Shown here piece after piece: positions 54,243-64,000 of a stretch of 64,000 nt of DNA. Origin of the DNA: Phytophthora sp. 'mugwort' (lineage: Eukaryota > Oomycota > Peronosporomycetes > Peronosporales > Peronosporaceae). Position numbers and translations under genes: made by a program. The notes under the pieces were generated by a model, which was given only the letters and a program-made list of their open reading frames with translations, did not search any database and was not told the origin of the DNA. Every line of letters begins with the position of its first letter. Within the stretch, counting starts at the first letter, position 1. Location: assembly GCA_033558025.1 (NCBI GenBank), contig JAUCEF010000005.1, positions 8,184,001-8,248,000 on the forward strand, given 5' to 3'.

Positions 54243-55229
54243 ATGATGCACAGAATGCGGATGCCGCCCATGCAACAGCGCAGCCACCCGGATCGCAACC
54301 ATATGGGCGCAGTAGTCCCAACCACCACCTCCAAGTCGAGCGTGCTCCGAGCGATGCGAGTGCCCAAATTCCTCCGCAGCCTCTACGACATCTTGCACTA
54401 TGAGGACCAGTCCATCCTGACGTGGTCCAAGGACGGCACCTACTTCCAGATCTTCGACACCAAGCAACTTGAGATCGCGGTGCTGCCCAAGTACTTCAAG
54501 CACGGCAAGTTCGCCAGCTTCCAGCGCCAGCTTAACAACTTTGGCTTCCGCAAGTGGACGAAGACGCAATCCAGCGTTTGCACCTTCAGTCACCATCACC
54601 TCGTGCGCTGTCATCCTCAGCAGCTGGCTGAGTTTATCAGTCGGCGCCCTTCTGCTAACGGCATCCGATCGGCTGTCGACGCTTCTTCGACTGACAGGCG
54701 CAAGCGAACGTTCACGGAGCTGATGCGATCCGCAGATATTGGGACTCCCACCTCCGCAGTTTCGAAGGCGATCAAGCGGGAGAGCGACAGCAACGACCGG
54801 GCATCTCACTCCGCGGAGGGCAACAACATTGCCATCTCGACACACACCATTCCAGGCAAATGTGTGCCACGATGGGCGGTAGATCCGATGGGCTTTTTAA
54901 AGTCCAGTGAGGAGAACAACGGGACCCCTACTAGTACGTCATCGGAGCAGGCGTTTAGTTTTTTGGTGGAGGAACTGCACGATATTATGCTGCCTGTTGC
55001 ATCGATGTCGGAACGCCAAGATAGCAGATCCATGGAGAAAATGCTCGAGCTGCGCATGCTAAACGAGTGCCTGGATCTCGGAACTGCTGGCCCCTTGCAC
55101 GCCGCCTCAAATCCCGCGGTTGGCGAGCTCTTCCCGTCACTTCCTTACTCGTGGGATAGCGACACGTTTTTCGCTCCAGTCGGTCGCACGCACTTCGAGC
55201 AAGAGCGCGGGTCGTGGAGATTACATTAA
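54243..55229 (+). CDS. heat-shock-factor-type transcription factor, 328 aa
   Basis: Residues about 40-135 form an HSF DNA-binding domain: VPKFLRSLYDIL, ILTWSKDGTYFQIFD, then the recognition helix LPKYFKHGKFASFQRQLNNF and GFRKW. FSHHHLVRCHPQQLAEFISR completes the wing-like region. The rest is short and Ser-rich. I see no clear leucine-zipper HR-A/B region, and oomycete HSFs are often small. HSFs bind nGAAn-type heat-shock elements and activate stress genes; the specific targets are unknown. It is intronless as read and starts at ATG 54243 (a second Met follows at once). An upstream exon is possible. Confidence 0.88.
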   Translation: MMHRMRMPPMQQRSHPDRNHMGAVVPTTTSKSSVLRAMRVPKFLRSLYDILHYEDQSILTWSKDGTYFQIFDTKQLEIAVLPKYFKHGKFASFQRQLNNFGFRKWTKTQSSVCTFSHHHLVRCHPQQLAEFISRRPSANGIRSAVDASSTDRRKRTFTELMRSADIGTPTSAVSKAIKRESDSNDRASHSAEGNNIAISTHTIPGKCVPRWAVDPMGFLKSSEENNGTPTSTSSEQAFSFLVEELHDIMLPVASMSERQDSRSMEKMLELRMLNECLDLGTAGPLHAASNPAVGELFPSLPYSWDSDTFFAPVGRTHFEQERGSWRLH

Positions 55230-56456
55230 ACTACGACCATGCCTGATATTTAGATAGAACTGTAAACACTGATGTGTCCGAATGTAGAGCTTTTTGATCC
55301 TCACTATTCAACCCGGCAAAACCAACCGTGCCCTAAAGAGCACGATGTTACTACATTAACTGCTACCATGATGCTCTGTAGACAGCGATTCAATTTTAAT
55401 CATCAACAACAGTTCCTCTATTTGCCAAACGACTTCATAAACAGCTAGAAGAAGGCCGACGAGAAGGTTTGAGAGAGCGAACAAACGCGAACCGTACTGA
55501 TTACTTTCGCGGCCAATAAATCGCACCGTCAGCAGCTTTTACCGCCCGAGAACGGTCATGGTTCACTCAATCCAAAAAGCTCATGAAGTGATACGCCGTT
55601 TGGTAAACCAATAGCATTCATAAACATACTTTCGTATTCACGTCGTATGACACGTAAATGTGAATGTACGGCGTGATGTCCGGCGATCAGGGTGGTCTAC
55701 ATATACCCTGTTCAGATGGATCGAGTGATCTTGGCTGGCGCTTTGACTACAGCTGAGCCTTTCAAGTGACGACGAGCCATTTACTCGTCTTACAGGTCCG
55801 TTTGTATAGTTCACGACGACCCGTGGGTATTATACCATAAAAAATGTATCGCTGACAACCTTCCCCATGATGACCTGTAAAAACTGACACGAAGTCATTC
55901 TGAAGCACAATGCTTTCGGCACCCACCCGTTTTTCAAGGGATGCTGAACCCGTGGGGTAATACGATAGCTGAGCTTTTACGTAAACTATATAATTGCGAC
56001 GATGACGTTGATACTCCTTTTGATACTTTCGTAGTAAGTAGTATCCCATAGCCAATCAAGTAGATTTTTTAGCTTAACAAGAGTAAGTTGCTAATGCCAT
56101 GCAAATGATTACGAGGAAAACATTACTGAGGAAAACATAAGTTTGTGGTCTGAGGAAGGCATCAAACAGCAACCAACCTATTACACAAACGACAACAACA
56201 CGATATACATCTTGCAAGACCTGCGATCAATCCCCGGTCTTGTAACATATTTCCTTCTGGTGAACACCAACTCGAAACGGCTCAACCGTTCTCCATTCAT
56301 TTTCTCTTGGCTCTCATACAGAGGATACTAGCAATACTGGTTTCCGCTCCTACTCGAACCTCATGCGGCAAGCTGTACGAACGCTACCGCCAAGATGAAG
56401 CGCGACCTTACACGTTTCTGCTCGTCGTCTCTGCTTTTGTTTTCTCTTGCTGATGC
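55230..56456. other. spacer between HSF and BAF-like genes
   Basis: About 1.2 kb between convergent gene ends. The minus-strand frame 55762-56055 (97 residues) has no recognisable domain and looks like chance. No repeat was seen. Confidence 0.5.
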
Positions 56457-57021
56457 TTATTGGAACTCTGACGCATCGTAAATACCGGGCAGCATCGTGT
56501 TCACCTTCTCAGCAATAGCCATCACAATACCACTACAGCAGAAGCATTTAAAAACCAATAAATGACGTCAGCGTATGAGTAAGAGAAGACATCCATGATT
56601 TATGTTAGCAGTCACAGCCACGATAGCGTAAACAACCCTCACCTTCTGTAGGCCGTGATGCCCTTGGACTTAAGCCAGAACCAGAAGGCGTCACAGTGAG
56701 CGGAACAATCGATCACGCCGTCGTCATTGTCGTCCGAGTTATCCTGTACGCAGATCAAAGAGTAGCATTAGCATTGCATTCTGTCTCCTTCTACTCTCGA
56801 TGGATGCCAGCTCGACGCACCTTAAGCATGAGGAACTTGCCGATCAGCTGGAACGTGTTCGTCACGGCGTCAGCCCCGTCCTCCGAATCGCCGAGCTTCG
56901 TCACCGCCGCCTTGCCGATACCGGGAACCTCCGTCAAGTCGCCGGTGAGCGGAGCGCGCAGGAAGTCAGCCAACGTATCCTCCGCCACGCGAGACTTCTG
57001 GGGGTCGTAGCCGTCAGCCAT
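56457..57021 (-). CDS. barrier-to-autointegration-factor-like protein, three exons, 125 aa
   Basis: Exons 57021-56821, 56743-56643 and 56532-56457. Introns have a GTGCGT donor with a GTACAG acceptor, and a GTGAGG donor with a GCTGTAG acceptor; both joins hold frame to TAA 56459-56457. The layout resembles BAF: ADFLRAPLTGDLTEVPGIGK (helix-hairpin-helix-like VPGIG), NTFQLIGKFLMLK, a Cys/His-containing CSAHCDAFWFWLKSKGI, and the C-terminal AIAEKVNTMLPGIYDASEFQ. Animal BAF is about 90 residues; this version has an inserted acidic DNSDDNDDG loop and a longer end. BAF binds DNA and bridges chromatin, so a chromatin role is inferred by likeness only. Convergent with the HSF gene. Confidence 0.7.
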
Positions 57022-57433
57022 CTATCTGTCTGGTGCTGCTGTTTTCGCGAAATGGAGGGGGAGAAAATGGATCCACTTTCGAGTGATTTGATTGGTCAGT
57101 AACAAAATCTACACGTTCACCCTAACCTGTACAAGGAACACTATGTGGGGAACAGGATTTTATGCCTGTTTCTAGGTGATTAATGTCCGATTTCAACTAC
57201 ACCATAGAATACCGGTATATCGTAAGTATCATCCTACCATTTCTGATATGTATTTGTACTACCTTACCTAAAATCGATGGACCAGATTCTGGTAGACAGA
57301 TTTAGGAGCACGGAATTAACATTAGGTCACAGGGGCATTTCGTGCTTTTTCTGTAAATTACGTTCATGTATCGTGAGCATTTATGTTATTTACGGGGCAC
57401 CACGGCAGCGCAAACAACGACGTAAATCTGATA
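57022..57433. other. upstream of the BAF-like gene
   Basis: About 410 bases between the BAF-like start codon and the left end of the mariner element. It holds the BAF-like promoter. Nothing else recognised. Confidence 0.5.
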
Positions 57434-59031
57434 CACTGCGCGACAGATTAGATCGGACACCTACTTAACTGACCGTAATGCTGGCAGTTCTTCGAGTTAA
57501 TCTATATTATTTAGATATATGCGATCTGTAGGCAGGAGAAAGAGCCTGCTTGTGCTAAACGGGAACAAGTTCGAGCTCTGTAGGGTACCTCCCATACAAC
57601 TTTCCACTTTCAGCTCCGCGACAGATCAAATCGGACAAACCCACCCATACAAAAACCAAGTATATCATCAGAGTGTGAGTCAGTAGGAATTGGTGGCCCT
57701 AGAGCTTGCACTATGGCTGGTCGCGAAGACTGCAGCGATGTCGAGCTTTATCTGCATGCTCATTCTGCAAGATGCTTCAGACGAAGAAGCCCCGTCTAAC
57801 TGAGCGTGAGAAGGGAAAGATTGACGGCCTTTTTGAGGCCGGCGCAAGCAAGCGCAGCATCGCTCGCAGTCTTGGCCGCAGCCCTGACACCACCTGCCGC
57901 GTGCTAGCACCCAAGCCACCGCCGACGGCCCGCAAGAAGGCCAAGCCCCCCAAGTACTCCGGAACGCCGCCCGCGCTTACTGAGCGCGCGCTCAGGCGGC
58001 TTTTATGTGCAGCGGCTCCTGGAGATTATTCTGCCGCGCAGCTGATCAGGGCTGCAACTCGACGTGCACGTGATGACCATCCAGCGCGCCCTTGCCAAGG
58101 TGGACTGGCTCGTCTTCACGAAGATACTCAACACGCTACCACTCAAGCCCGAGGACATGGTCGCCCGTGAAGCGTGGGCAAGGGAGAAGATGCTGCTCAA
58201 GAATGCCGGGCCTTATTGGGATTCCATTAGTTTCTCTGATGAGAAGAAATGGAATCTTGATTTCAAAACTACTGGCGGGACCTACGACGCCTTCCCCGAA
58301 GGACGAAGTGAAGGCAGGCAGGAGGCGGATCGGTAATGGTTTGGGCTGCGTTTAGTGCACGGGGTAAGTCTCAGCTAGTGGTTTTGACAGGGAGGCAAAA
58401 CTTGGACGACTACATGAACACGTTGTCCGAGTTACTCCTCCCCTTTGCTCATCTGAAGTATGACACGGATTTTACCTTTCAGCAAGGCAATGCAAGTATC
58501 CATACCTCGGCACGCACCAAGGACTTCTTCGCGGACCAGGAAGTAAAGGTGCTCGACTGGCTTTTAAAGTCGCCAGAGTTAAATCCTATAATAGAAAACC
58601 TTTGGTCGATAGTGAGCAGGAGAGCATACAGTAACGGTATGCAGTTCGATAAGGTACCTGACCTAAGGGCTGCGCTGTTTGAGGCAGGAGTTCCATCCCT
58701 CTCGCATTGTTGCAGTCACTCGTCGAGTCATGCGGCGCCGCTGCTTAGAGGATGTTGCCAAGAATGGGGATAGGACTCATTAGTAAAGAATACCAATATA
58801 TTTTTTTTTCTTTTCGTATGGGTGGGTTTGTCCGATTTGATCTGTCGCGGAGCTGAAAGTGGAAAGTTGTATGAGAGGTACCCTACAGAGCTCGAACTTG
58901 TGCTCATTAACACACGCAAGATCTTTCTCCTGCCTACAGCTCGCATATATCTAAATAGTATAGGTTAACTCGAAGAACTGCCAGCACTACAGTCAGTTAC
59001 GTAGGTGTCCGATCTAATCTATCGCGCAGTG
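57434..59031. mobile_element. Tc1/mariner element with long IR/DR-type inverted repeats
   Basis: A 1598-base element flanked by TA dinucleotides (57432-57433 and 59032-59033), the usual target duplication of this superfamily. Inverted repeats about 217 bases long (57434-57650 and 58816-59031) match closely over their full length. Each holds an outer and an inner direct repeat of a CGACAGATTAGATCGGACA-type motif (GCGACAGATCAAATCGGACA inside), the IR/DR layout seen in Tc1-like elements such as Sleeping Beauty. The transposase inside is broken, so the copy is dead. Confidence 0.88.
57772..58771 (+). pseudogene. Tc1/mariner transposase, inactivated
   Basis: N-terminal paired-type helix-turn-helix (PRLTEREKGKIDGLFEAGAS, then KRSIARSLGRSPDTTCRVL), a linker, MTIQRALAKVDWLVFTKILN, and the catalytic core. 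The first Asp is in SISFSDEKKWNLDF. The second site reads FQQGNASIHTSARTK, where Asp is normally found after QQ, so it is Gly. Then comes SPELNPIIENLWSIV, with an extra Ile before the Glu. Frame changes near 58040 and 58325 also break it. It sits centrally in the element with the long IRs. Confidence 0.85.
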
Positions 59032-59229
59032 TATGAGACGTTAGTTTATCTAAGCTACGACATCTGTTTTGACACTAATTCAGGCATTTTTCTTGCGGCG
59101 GCACTATTCATAACCTCATAATAAGATCGTGTCATTTAGGAAAATCTCGATCTGCAGCCAGTTAATCATGCAGGTCAGGCAATATGAGGTGGTGCGCTGC
59201 AAACATCACTTTCTTGCTTTGCACGCAAT

Positions 59230-60110
59230 TAAGATGTCCACCGCCAACCAAGTCGTCGACCGCCTCAACCGCCAGTGGGAGGACGAGGCCGCAAACCTCC
59301 AATCAAGCAACGAGAACGTTGGCGACATCGTGCGCCATTAGCGGAAGAAGCAGCCGACTCTGCAACGCCTACCATCGCTGCGTACGCCGCTGTTGGAGGC
59401 GACGGCACGCTTAAACGTATTAAGAGCATCTAGGTGTCCGAGTGGATGCTCTCTGGTCTCTCGACAAACTTGTCATCATGTTTGCGTGGACGCAAAGTCG
59501 CGGGCATAAACAATCTGTCTTAGGGAACGACACCTTCTTCGTGACGTTGACTGCGTTAAAGCACTTCGACACATGGCAGAAGCATGCAATCGAATTCAAC
59601 ATTGGCATATCCACGCTGGAGAAAATGGTGCACCGCATGGCCCAGACAGTCGAGCCCGTGCTGTATCCACAGCTGGTCAAAAGGGTGAACATGTCGGATC
59701 GGGACAACATCGCGCGCAACAAAGCAGTTTCTCCCGACCGAGTTCTGGTCGAGAACTACCCCGGTCGGATGTGTTTTTAGGCTGTGGAAAGCGTCCTACA
59801 CGACGTTCAAATGGAATGAGAACCGGTTTCATAGCGTTGCTCGCCTTTACGCAGCGCTTTCAAACTTCCACATAGGTTAACGCCACCGCGAGCTCGTGAC
59901 AGCGAGCATTACGACATTGTGCTCTCGAAAATTTCAAGCAATGGGTGAGCACATTCGATCGCAAAGGTCTAGGGCGCAGCTCCATTACCGCATGCGTCAA
60001 CAGATACATTTTTTTATTCGCGACCACAGCCGTATAACGCACGTTCTTCGGCGTCTCAGTGCGAGACCCAGTATGATTTTCGATGAGTCGTTCTCTTTCT
60101 TTTTGTAAAG
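59230..60110 (+). pseudogene. second DDE_Tnp_4/Harbinger-like transposase relic
   Basis: Frames give KLVIMFAWTQSRGHKQSVLG, then NDTFFVTLTALKHFDTWQKH, AIEFNIGISTLEKMVHRMAQ and VEPVLYPQLVKRVNMSDRDN (59442-59720). A shifted frame gives RARDSEHYDIVLSKISSNG and LHYRMRQQIHFF-like C-terminal parts to about 60105. This resembles the Spk/DDE superfamily endonuclease relatives of Phytophthora, distinct from the relic at 4.5 kb. Stops and shifts show it is dead. It lies just after the mariner element. Confidence 0.65.
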
Positions 60111-61105
60111 CCGCCTCTTAAGCTTCTTGCGATAATGAATTGTTTGCATGCTAGTTATTTGGTTTGCACTCTATTTTAAAGTTCCTATTTGACTACCCAA
60201 CTTACCACCAAAATGGATGTAATCAGGCTCCGTGCGCCTAGAAAGGATTAGGCAGCAACTTTAGAGCGGTTAGAATCACGGAAGCCACTAATGCCAGGTG
60301 CCCACTAATGCCACATGCCACACTACGCGCCATCATAAACTCCGCAGTGCACGACAGGGATTTAAGTGCGACGTTCACAGTACTTCGGCCTGCCACTTCC
60401 TTGGCGATTGATGATAAATTAAATAGTGAGTAGGAGCTGGCTCGATCGGTCGCAGTGGAGGCGCCTCATCCATCCGTTCGCTGAATTTTTAGTAGCACAA
60501 GTTATCTTGAAGCAAACTGACTCCTGTGACGTTTCGTGGATTTAAACCGTGCTTTCCTCTGTTAACTGATATTTCGGCCCCAAATATAGCCAACTCTTTT
60601 TCATGGGGATCGATCATATCCCAGCAGTAAAAGGTGATTTAAATCTGTTAGTAATAGCCCGTTTAAAAAAAAACTGACATCTGTTATTTGAAGGTAAGCT
60701 TTTTTTTTACTGACCGTCGGAATATATGTTTGGCTATGTTCTCATTGACCTGAGCAGTGAACAGAGACATACATATATCAAGAGCTGCAAAAGTGTTATT
60801 TGTGACCACAACTTGTATGATCGCATCCTCAAGCTAGGACATTATGCGCTCGTTCAGCAAGATAGCCCACACATAACAAACGTATCCGGCCTGCGCAAGC
60901 ACCATTGACCACCGACCAAGCCTGAACCGCAAACCTTCCTGAAAAGATGGCTCGTCAAGTTCACCAACCCCACCACAGAAGAAGTTGGTTGCTGGCCGAA
61001 AGGCACTGAGTCTCCAAGTCAAAGTCAAGATCGCCTTGAATTGTCATTGTTTCCAGACCTCATCGACCTAGCAGGCAGACCCAGTCCGCCTCATAATATA
61101 TCTAT
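60111..61105. other. unassigned spacer
   Basis: About 1 kb. The frame at 60726-60908 and its neighbours have no recognisable domain. Copies of an ACTAATGCCA motif near 60290 and 60305 may be transposon-related. Nothing else seen. Confidence 0.45.
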
Positions 61106-61815
61106 GCGCGACCCCAGCTTGTGACACGGATTAAAACGAAGCGAGGTTCTAAGACCATCAAGATATACAAAGGATTTAGATACACTAAGGCATGGGTATC
61201 GACCAACAATATTGTGTATCGATGTAGTACGTACCGTACGTTGGGATGCAAGGCCGTTCTGAGATAACCCCTACTGCAGAGTGGCGTTGTAGGGTTGTAG
61301 GAGACCACGTCTGTCGGCGAGGTCTGGTGGTGCAAGGCACCGTTGCGAACGAGACCGTTGCTATGAAGAAGATATGACGGATTGACTAGCGACTGAGGAC
61401 CCCGGTATGCCCGAAGGTGATATCTAGGAGCAAGAATGCGCTGAGTTCTACGGACCAAATTGACAAGAGCGACTAGAAAGGTTTGACTGAAGAACAAGTG
61501 CTAATCCGCGCCCGTCGCGTACGACGCCGATACTACGGAGGTGATATTCACGGGGTACTGGAAGTTCCACCGTGTTCAAACGTGAAAGACTCCACCACCC
61601 CGTTCTTTCGCTTTCATCAGGTGACAGATCACCAGAATCCCAAAGATCCACCTAATCACATATTAGGATGGGCTCATACTGCACTCAAGGAACTTCTGCT
61701 TTACAACAGCGTCTCGCCCAGCATCGACGGCACATTCCGATGTGTACTTACGGGGATTCTACTAATGCTTGATCTTAATGGTACATGACTCAGCGCGTAC
61801 GATGTTCATGTGGAG
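61106..61815 (+). pseudogene. FLYWCH-type MULE transposase, 5' part
   Basis: A FLYWCH-like zinc-finger stretch at about 61121-61262 (KIYKGFRYTKAWVSTNNIVY, then RCSTYRTLGCKAVL). YYGGDIHGVLEVPPCSNVK, then FFRFHQVTDHQNPKDPPNHI, LGWAHTALKELLLYNSVSPS and IDGTFRC follow (61530-61745), the beginning of the MULE core. It stops matching at about 61815 and resumes at 63385, across an insertion. Confidence 0.75.
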
Positions 61816-63384
61816 AAGCGTCAACCAAGAATATCAGATCCCCAAGAAATGGCCAGATCGGTGAGAAGGCTGCCCCAGCTGTGGAGATAGGGGGCGATCT
61901 AGCCGGATCGAGATACGAGGTAAAGGCGGGGCGAAGTTCGACTTAATCCAGGGTGTGAGGGGATGCTCGACGGCAGGAAGGGCAACCACCTACACAGATC
62001 TGTTATACTGTGATGCACGACCAATCAGGGATCGGATGGAAGTTCGAAGCCTGGATCGGGGAATGCAAGAGATCAGGTTGGAAAGCGGCGACGGAGTCGG
62101 ACTAACCGGATCTAACTCCTGTTTGACCTCTGTCGGACCCCATCGGGCGGATCTGGCGTCCGCGGGCTGGGTTATACTCGGTCGGTCGCGATCTAACTCC
62201 CCCGAGATCGGTCAGAGCGGGTCGATTTTGCAGCCGAGACCGAGCCGATCGATGGAATCGGTAGCGAATCTGGCAGATCGGGCCGATCCGAAGTTCAAGG
62301 AGAGGAAGATCGGGTTGATCCAGTGCCCGCAGATCGTGCTACGCCCCGTCGATCGGGCAGATTGGATCAATCTTGCAGTCGAGATCGAACTGATCGACAA
62401 CAGGATCTGGCAGATCGGGCCGATACGGCGATTCTGGTTGGCAGATCGGCCCGATTTGGTGTTCAAGGTTTGGAGGATCGGGCTGACCCGGCGTCCACAG
62501 ATCGGCCTACATCGCGCCGTCCGAGATCGGGTAGATCGGATCGATCTTGGGTCGAGATCGAGCGGATCGGGTCGATCGGTACTCGCTGATCGGCGTACAG
62601 GTTCCGACATGCGCGATCTGGCGGATCGGGAGTCGATCAGTATTCCTCGGGGATGGGCAAGGATGAAGACGGTACGTGTCGAGTGGTTGAAGAAGGGCAA
62701 GATTCAGGAGATTCAGGTGGTACGAGATAAGGTTCAGTATGGGAGGATAGGACAAGAAAAGGGTAAACAACAATCAGACTCGAATTTGCATTGGACGACT
62801 TAGGCGGTTTTGAAATACCGTGGGAAGGAAACTACATTGGCCCCCAAGGTGTCGACCAGCCCAAGGTAGCAGATCTAGTGTCGTGATGAGCGGATCGGAT
62901 CGGATATTGGACGACCCTCCCCCACGCTAGCGAACTTCTGCTCAATAGCATACCCCGATCAATCGGCATTCAGTGCTTGGCCGACGATCGTCTCGACTCT
63001 CAACTCACAAGATCCCGCTAAAGGAAGCGGCAAGCAACTTAAGGAATGAAAGGAACAACGCCACACGACAACCTCGACCTCGGATCAAGTCCAGGCCCCC
63101 GAAAGAAGGTCGACTACCTCGAATCGGAACCAATAACGGCAGCAGAGCGAAGACTTCCGCGCTGCTCCACGTCCCCGCGTCCCGCCAGGACGTTCAAAAC
63201 TTTACATCGCTGAATCCTTCGGAGTCCCAAAAGAGCAGATCCAACCCACCGGCGGGTACAAAGGTCAGACCAAATTCAGCTGATCCACGGATCATCGGGG
63301 AACCCCCTCCATTAGTCGGTGTCTGGGCGCCGTTGGTAAGCGGATCGGGTCTTATTCACGTTTTGACCGATCCCGCTACACCAC
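61816..63384. mobile_element. GATCGG-rich insertion splitting the MULE, LTR-retroelement-like
   Basis: About 1.57 kb of very GATC-rich DNA (about 62030-62660 is a degenerate array of CGGATCGG-type words) with a long open frame (61955-62803, 282 residues) whose R/D/I-rich composition mirrors the repeat. At 62831 a CTACA is followed by TTGGCCCCCAAGGTG, resembling an LTR end plus a primer-binding site. The insertion also ends in CTACA near 63382. A basic frame follows at 62973-63380. A gypsy-type LTR fragment with a deleted interior is the best guess. Confidence 0.5.
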
Positions 63385-64000
63385 AATCGCACCCGTGTAT
63401 TTCGTTTTATGTACATCTAAAACGGAGTCGATGTACGACGATGTCTTGCCCTAAATTACCGAGGTACAGGCAAGACAATGGCACCGTCAGAAATCGTGTG
63501 CGATTTGAGTTCGGCTTGATCTCTTTGGTGCAGCAGCAGTTTCCTAATGCAGAAGTGGTTGGGTGCTTTTTTCATTTTAAGCAAGCACTTCGTCGGCGCA
63601 TGAAGAAGGAACGTATATCAGTGGATGATATCTCAATAGCCATGGTACCTGGTGAACTGGACGCTATGACCGTCGAGCTCATTGACCCGAAAAGCATTGC
63701 TTGGGTCAAACTTGAGATCAAGCGGAAGCGCATTAAAACCCTGTGCTTACTCGACCCAGGAGTGACGGAGCTTCTGGGTTTACCTCCGCAGGACGTGGCT
63801 AGAGGGGTACTTCATCACGGAGTGGAATGTGTAGGGCATTTCCAATACTGTGGTTGCGCGTACAAATAATCTCTAGAAAGATTCAATCGGGAAATGAATG
63901 ATGCATTCAAGCCCCACCCAAATCTACGACAGTTTGTTTCCACAAAAGCAAGAATGTCCACTGCGTACACGAGGAGACAGACCAGCATCACTAGAGGTCT
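63385..64000 (+). pseudogene. MULE transposase, 3' part, runs off the window
   Basis: Continues the element from 61815: VYFVLCTSKTESMYDDVLP, then (frame change) RFEFGLISLVQQQFPNAEVV, then GCFFHFKQALRRRMKKERIS (about 63530-63615), the typical DDE-MULE region with the Cys-x2-Phe-His signature, and LERFNREMNDAFKPHPNLRQ near the edge. Stops separate the frames. It is cut by the window end. Confidence 0.8.

Noticed and set aside
53913..54845. 310-codon minus-strand open frame over the HSF gene
   Set aside because: Antisense shadow of the HSF coding sequence; no domain, and the plus strand carries a clear HSF DNA-binding domain.
62212..62700. 162-codon minus-strand frame in the GATCGG array
   Set aside because: GATC words are palindromic, so long frames open on both strands; composition reflects the repeat.
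1..64000. CRISPR array, prokaryotic operon or phage-like module
   Set aside because: No regularly spaced repeats, no ribosome-binding-site-led operons; spliced eukaryotic genes throughout.

Overview
The window looks like nuclear DNA of an oomycete, most probably Phytophthora or a close relative. The reasons are: compact genes with few, short introns (68-100 nt, GTRNGT donors and YAG acceptors); very short spacers between genes; a local family of START-FYVE proteins of the kind expanded in oomycetes; and a dense load of decayed DNA transposons of types common in Phytophthora (PIF/Harbinger, MULE with FLYWCH finger or Ulp1-like peptidase, hAT, Tc1/mariner). No prokaryotic operon structure, CRISPR array or rRNA gene is visible. 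Exon joins were read by eye from splice signals, phase and protein continuity.

Layout. (1) 1-9.9 kb: three START-FYVE paralogues (a 3' fragment at the left edge, a complete minus-strand gene, and a complete plus-strand gene with a newly inferred first exon), with a dead PIF/Harbinger element between the last two. (2) 11.9-14.5 kb: a PH-domain/charged coiled-coil protein. (3) 15.8-27.7 kb: a transposon graveyard with a minus-strand MULE carrying an Ulp1-like peptidase relic, a second plus-strand MULE relic, and about 4 kb of unassigned sequence. (4) 27.7-45.8 kb: a gene-dense island with a voltage-gated K+ channel with an EF-hand, Pus1-like pseudouridine synthase, mitochondrial processing peptidase alpha, a PDZ/coiled-coil protein, a TAZ zinc-finger protein, DPH4-like J-protein, a V-ATPase accessory subunit (VOA1/Ac45-like), an ALY/REF mRNA export adaptor, a steroid 5-alpha-reductase-like enzyme and eIF5B. 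(5) 45.9-52.95 kb: a broken UTP20 3' end running in frame into a broken hAT transposase, a scrap of S-formylglutathione hydrolase, a foldback-type inverted-repeat element and a 53-nt near-perfect palindrome. (6) 54.2-57.0 kb: a heat-shock-factor-type gene and a three-exon BAF-like gene. (7) 57.4-64 kb: an essentially full-length but dead Tc1/mariner element with long IR/DR-type inverted repeats, a second DDE transposase relic, and a FLYWCH-MULE split by a GATCGG-rich insertion and running off the right edge.

The genes do not form one pathway, but the central island is enriched for translation and RNA functions (Pus1, DPH4, ALY, eIF5B; broken UTP20) arranged as divergent or convergent pairs with shared short promoters. 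The START-FYVE proteins probably act in phosphoinositide or endosomal lipid signalling. No clearly new multi-gene system was found. The most original signals are the shared C-terminal motif of the START-FYVE family, the foldback element and palindromes, the in-frame UTP20-hAT junction, and the nested GATCGG-rich insertion.
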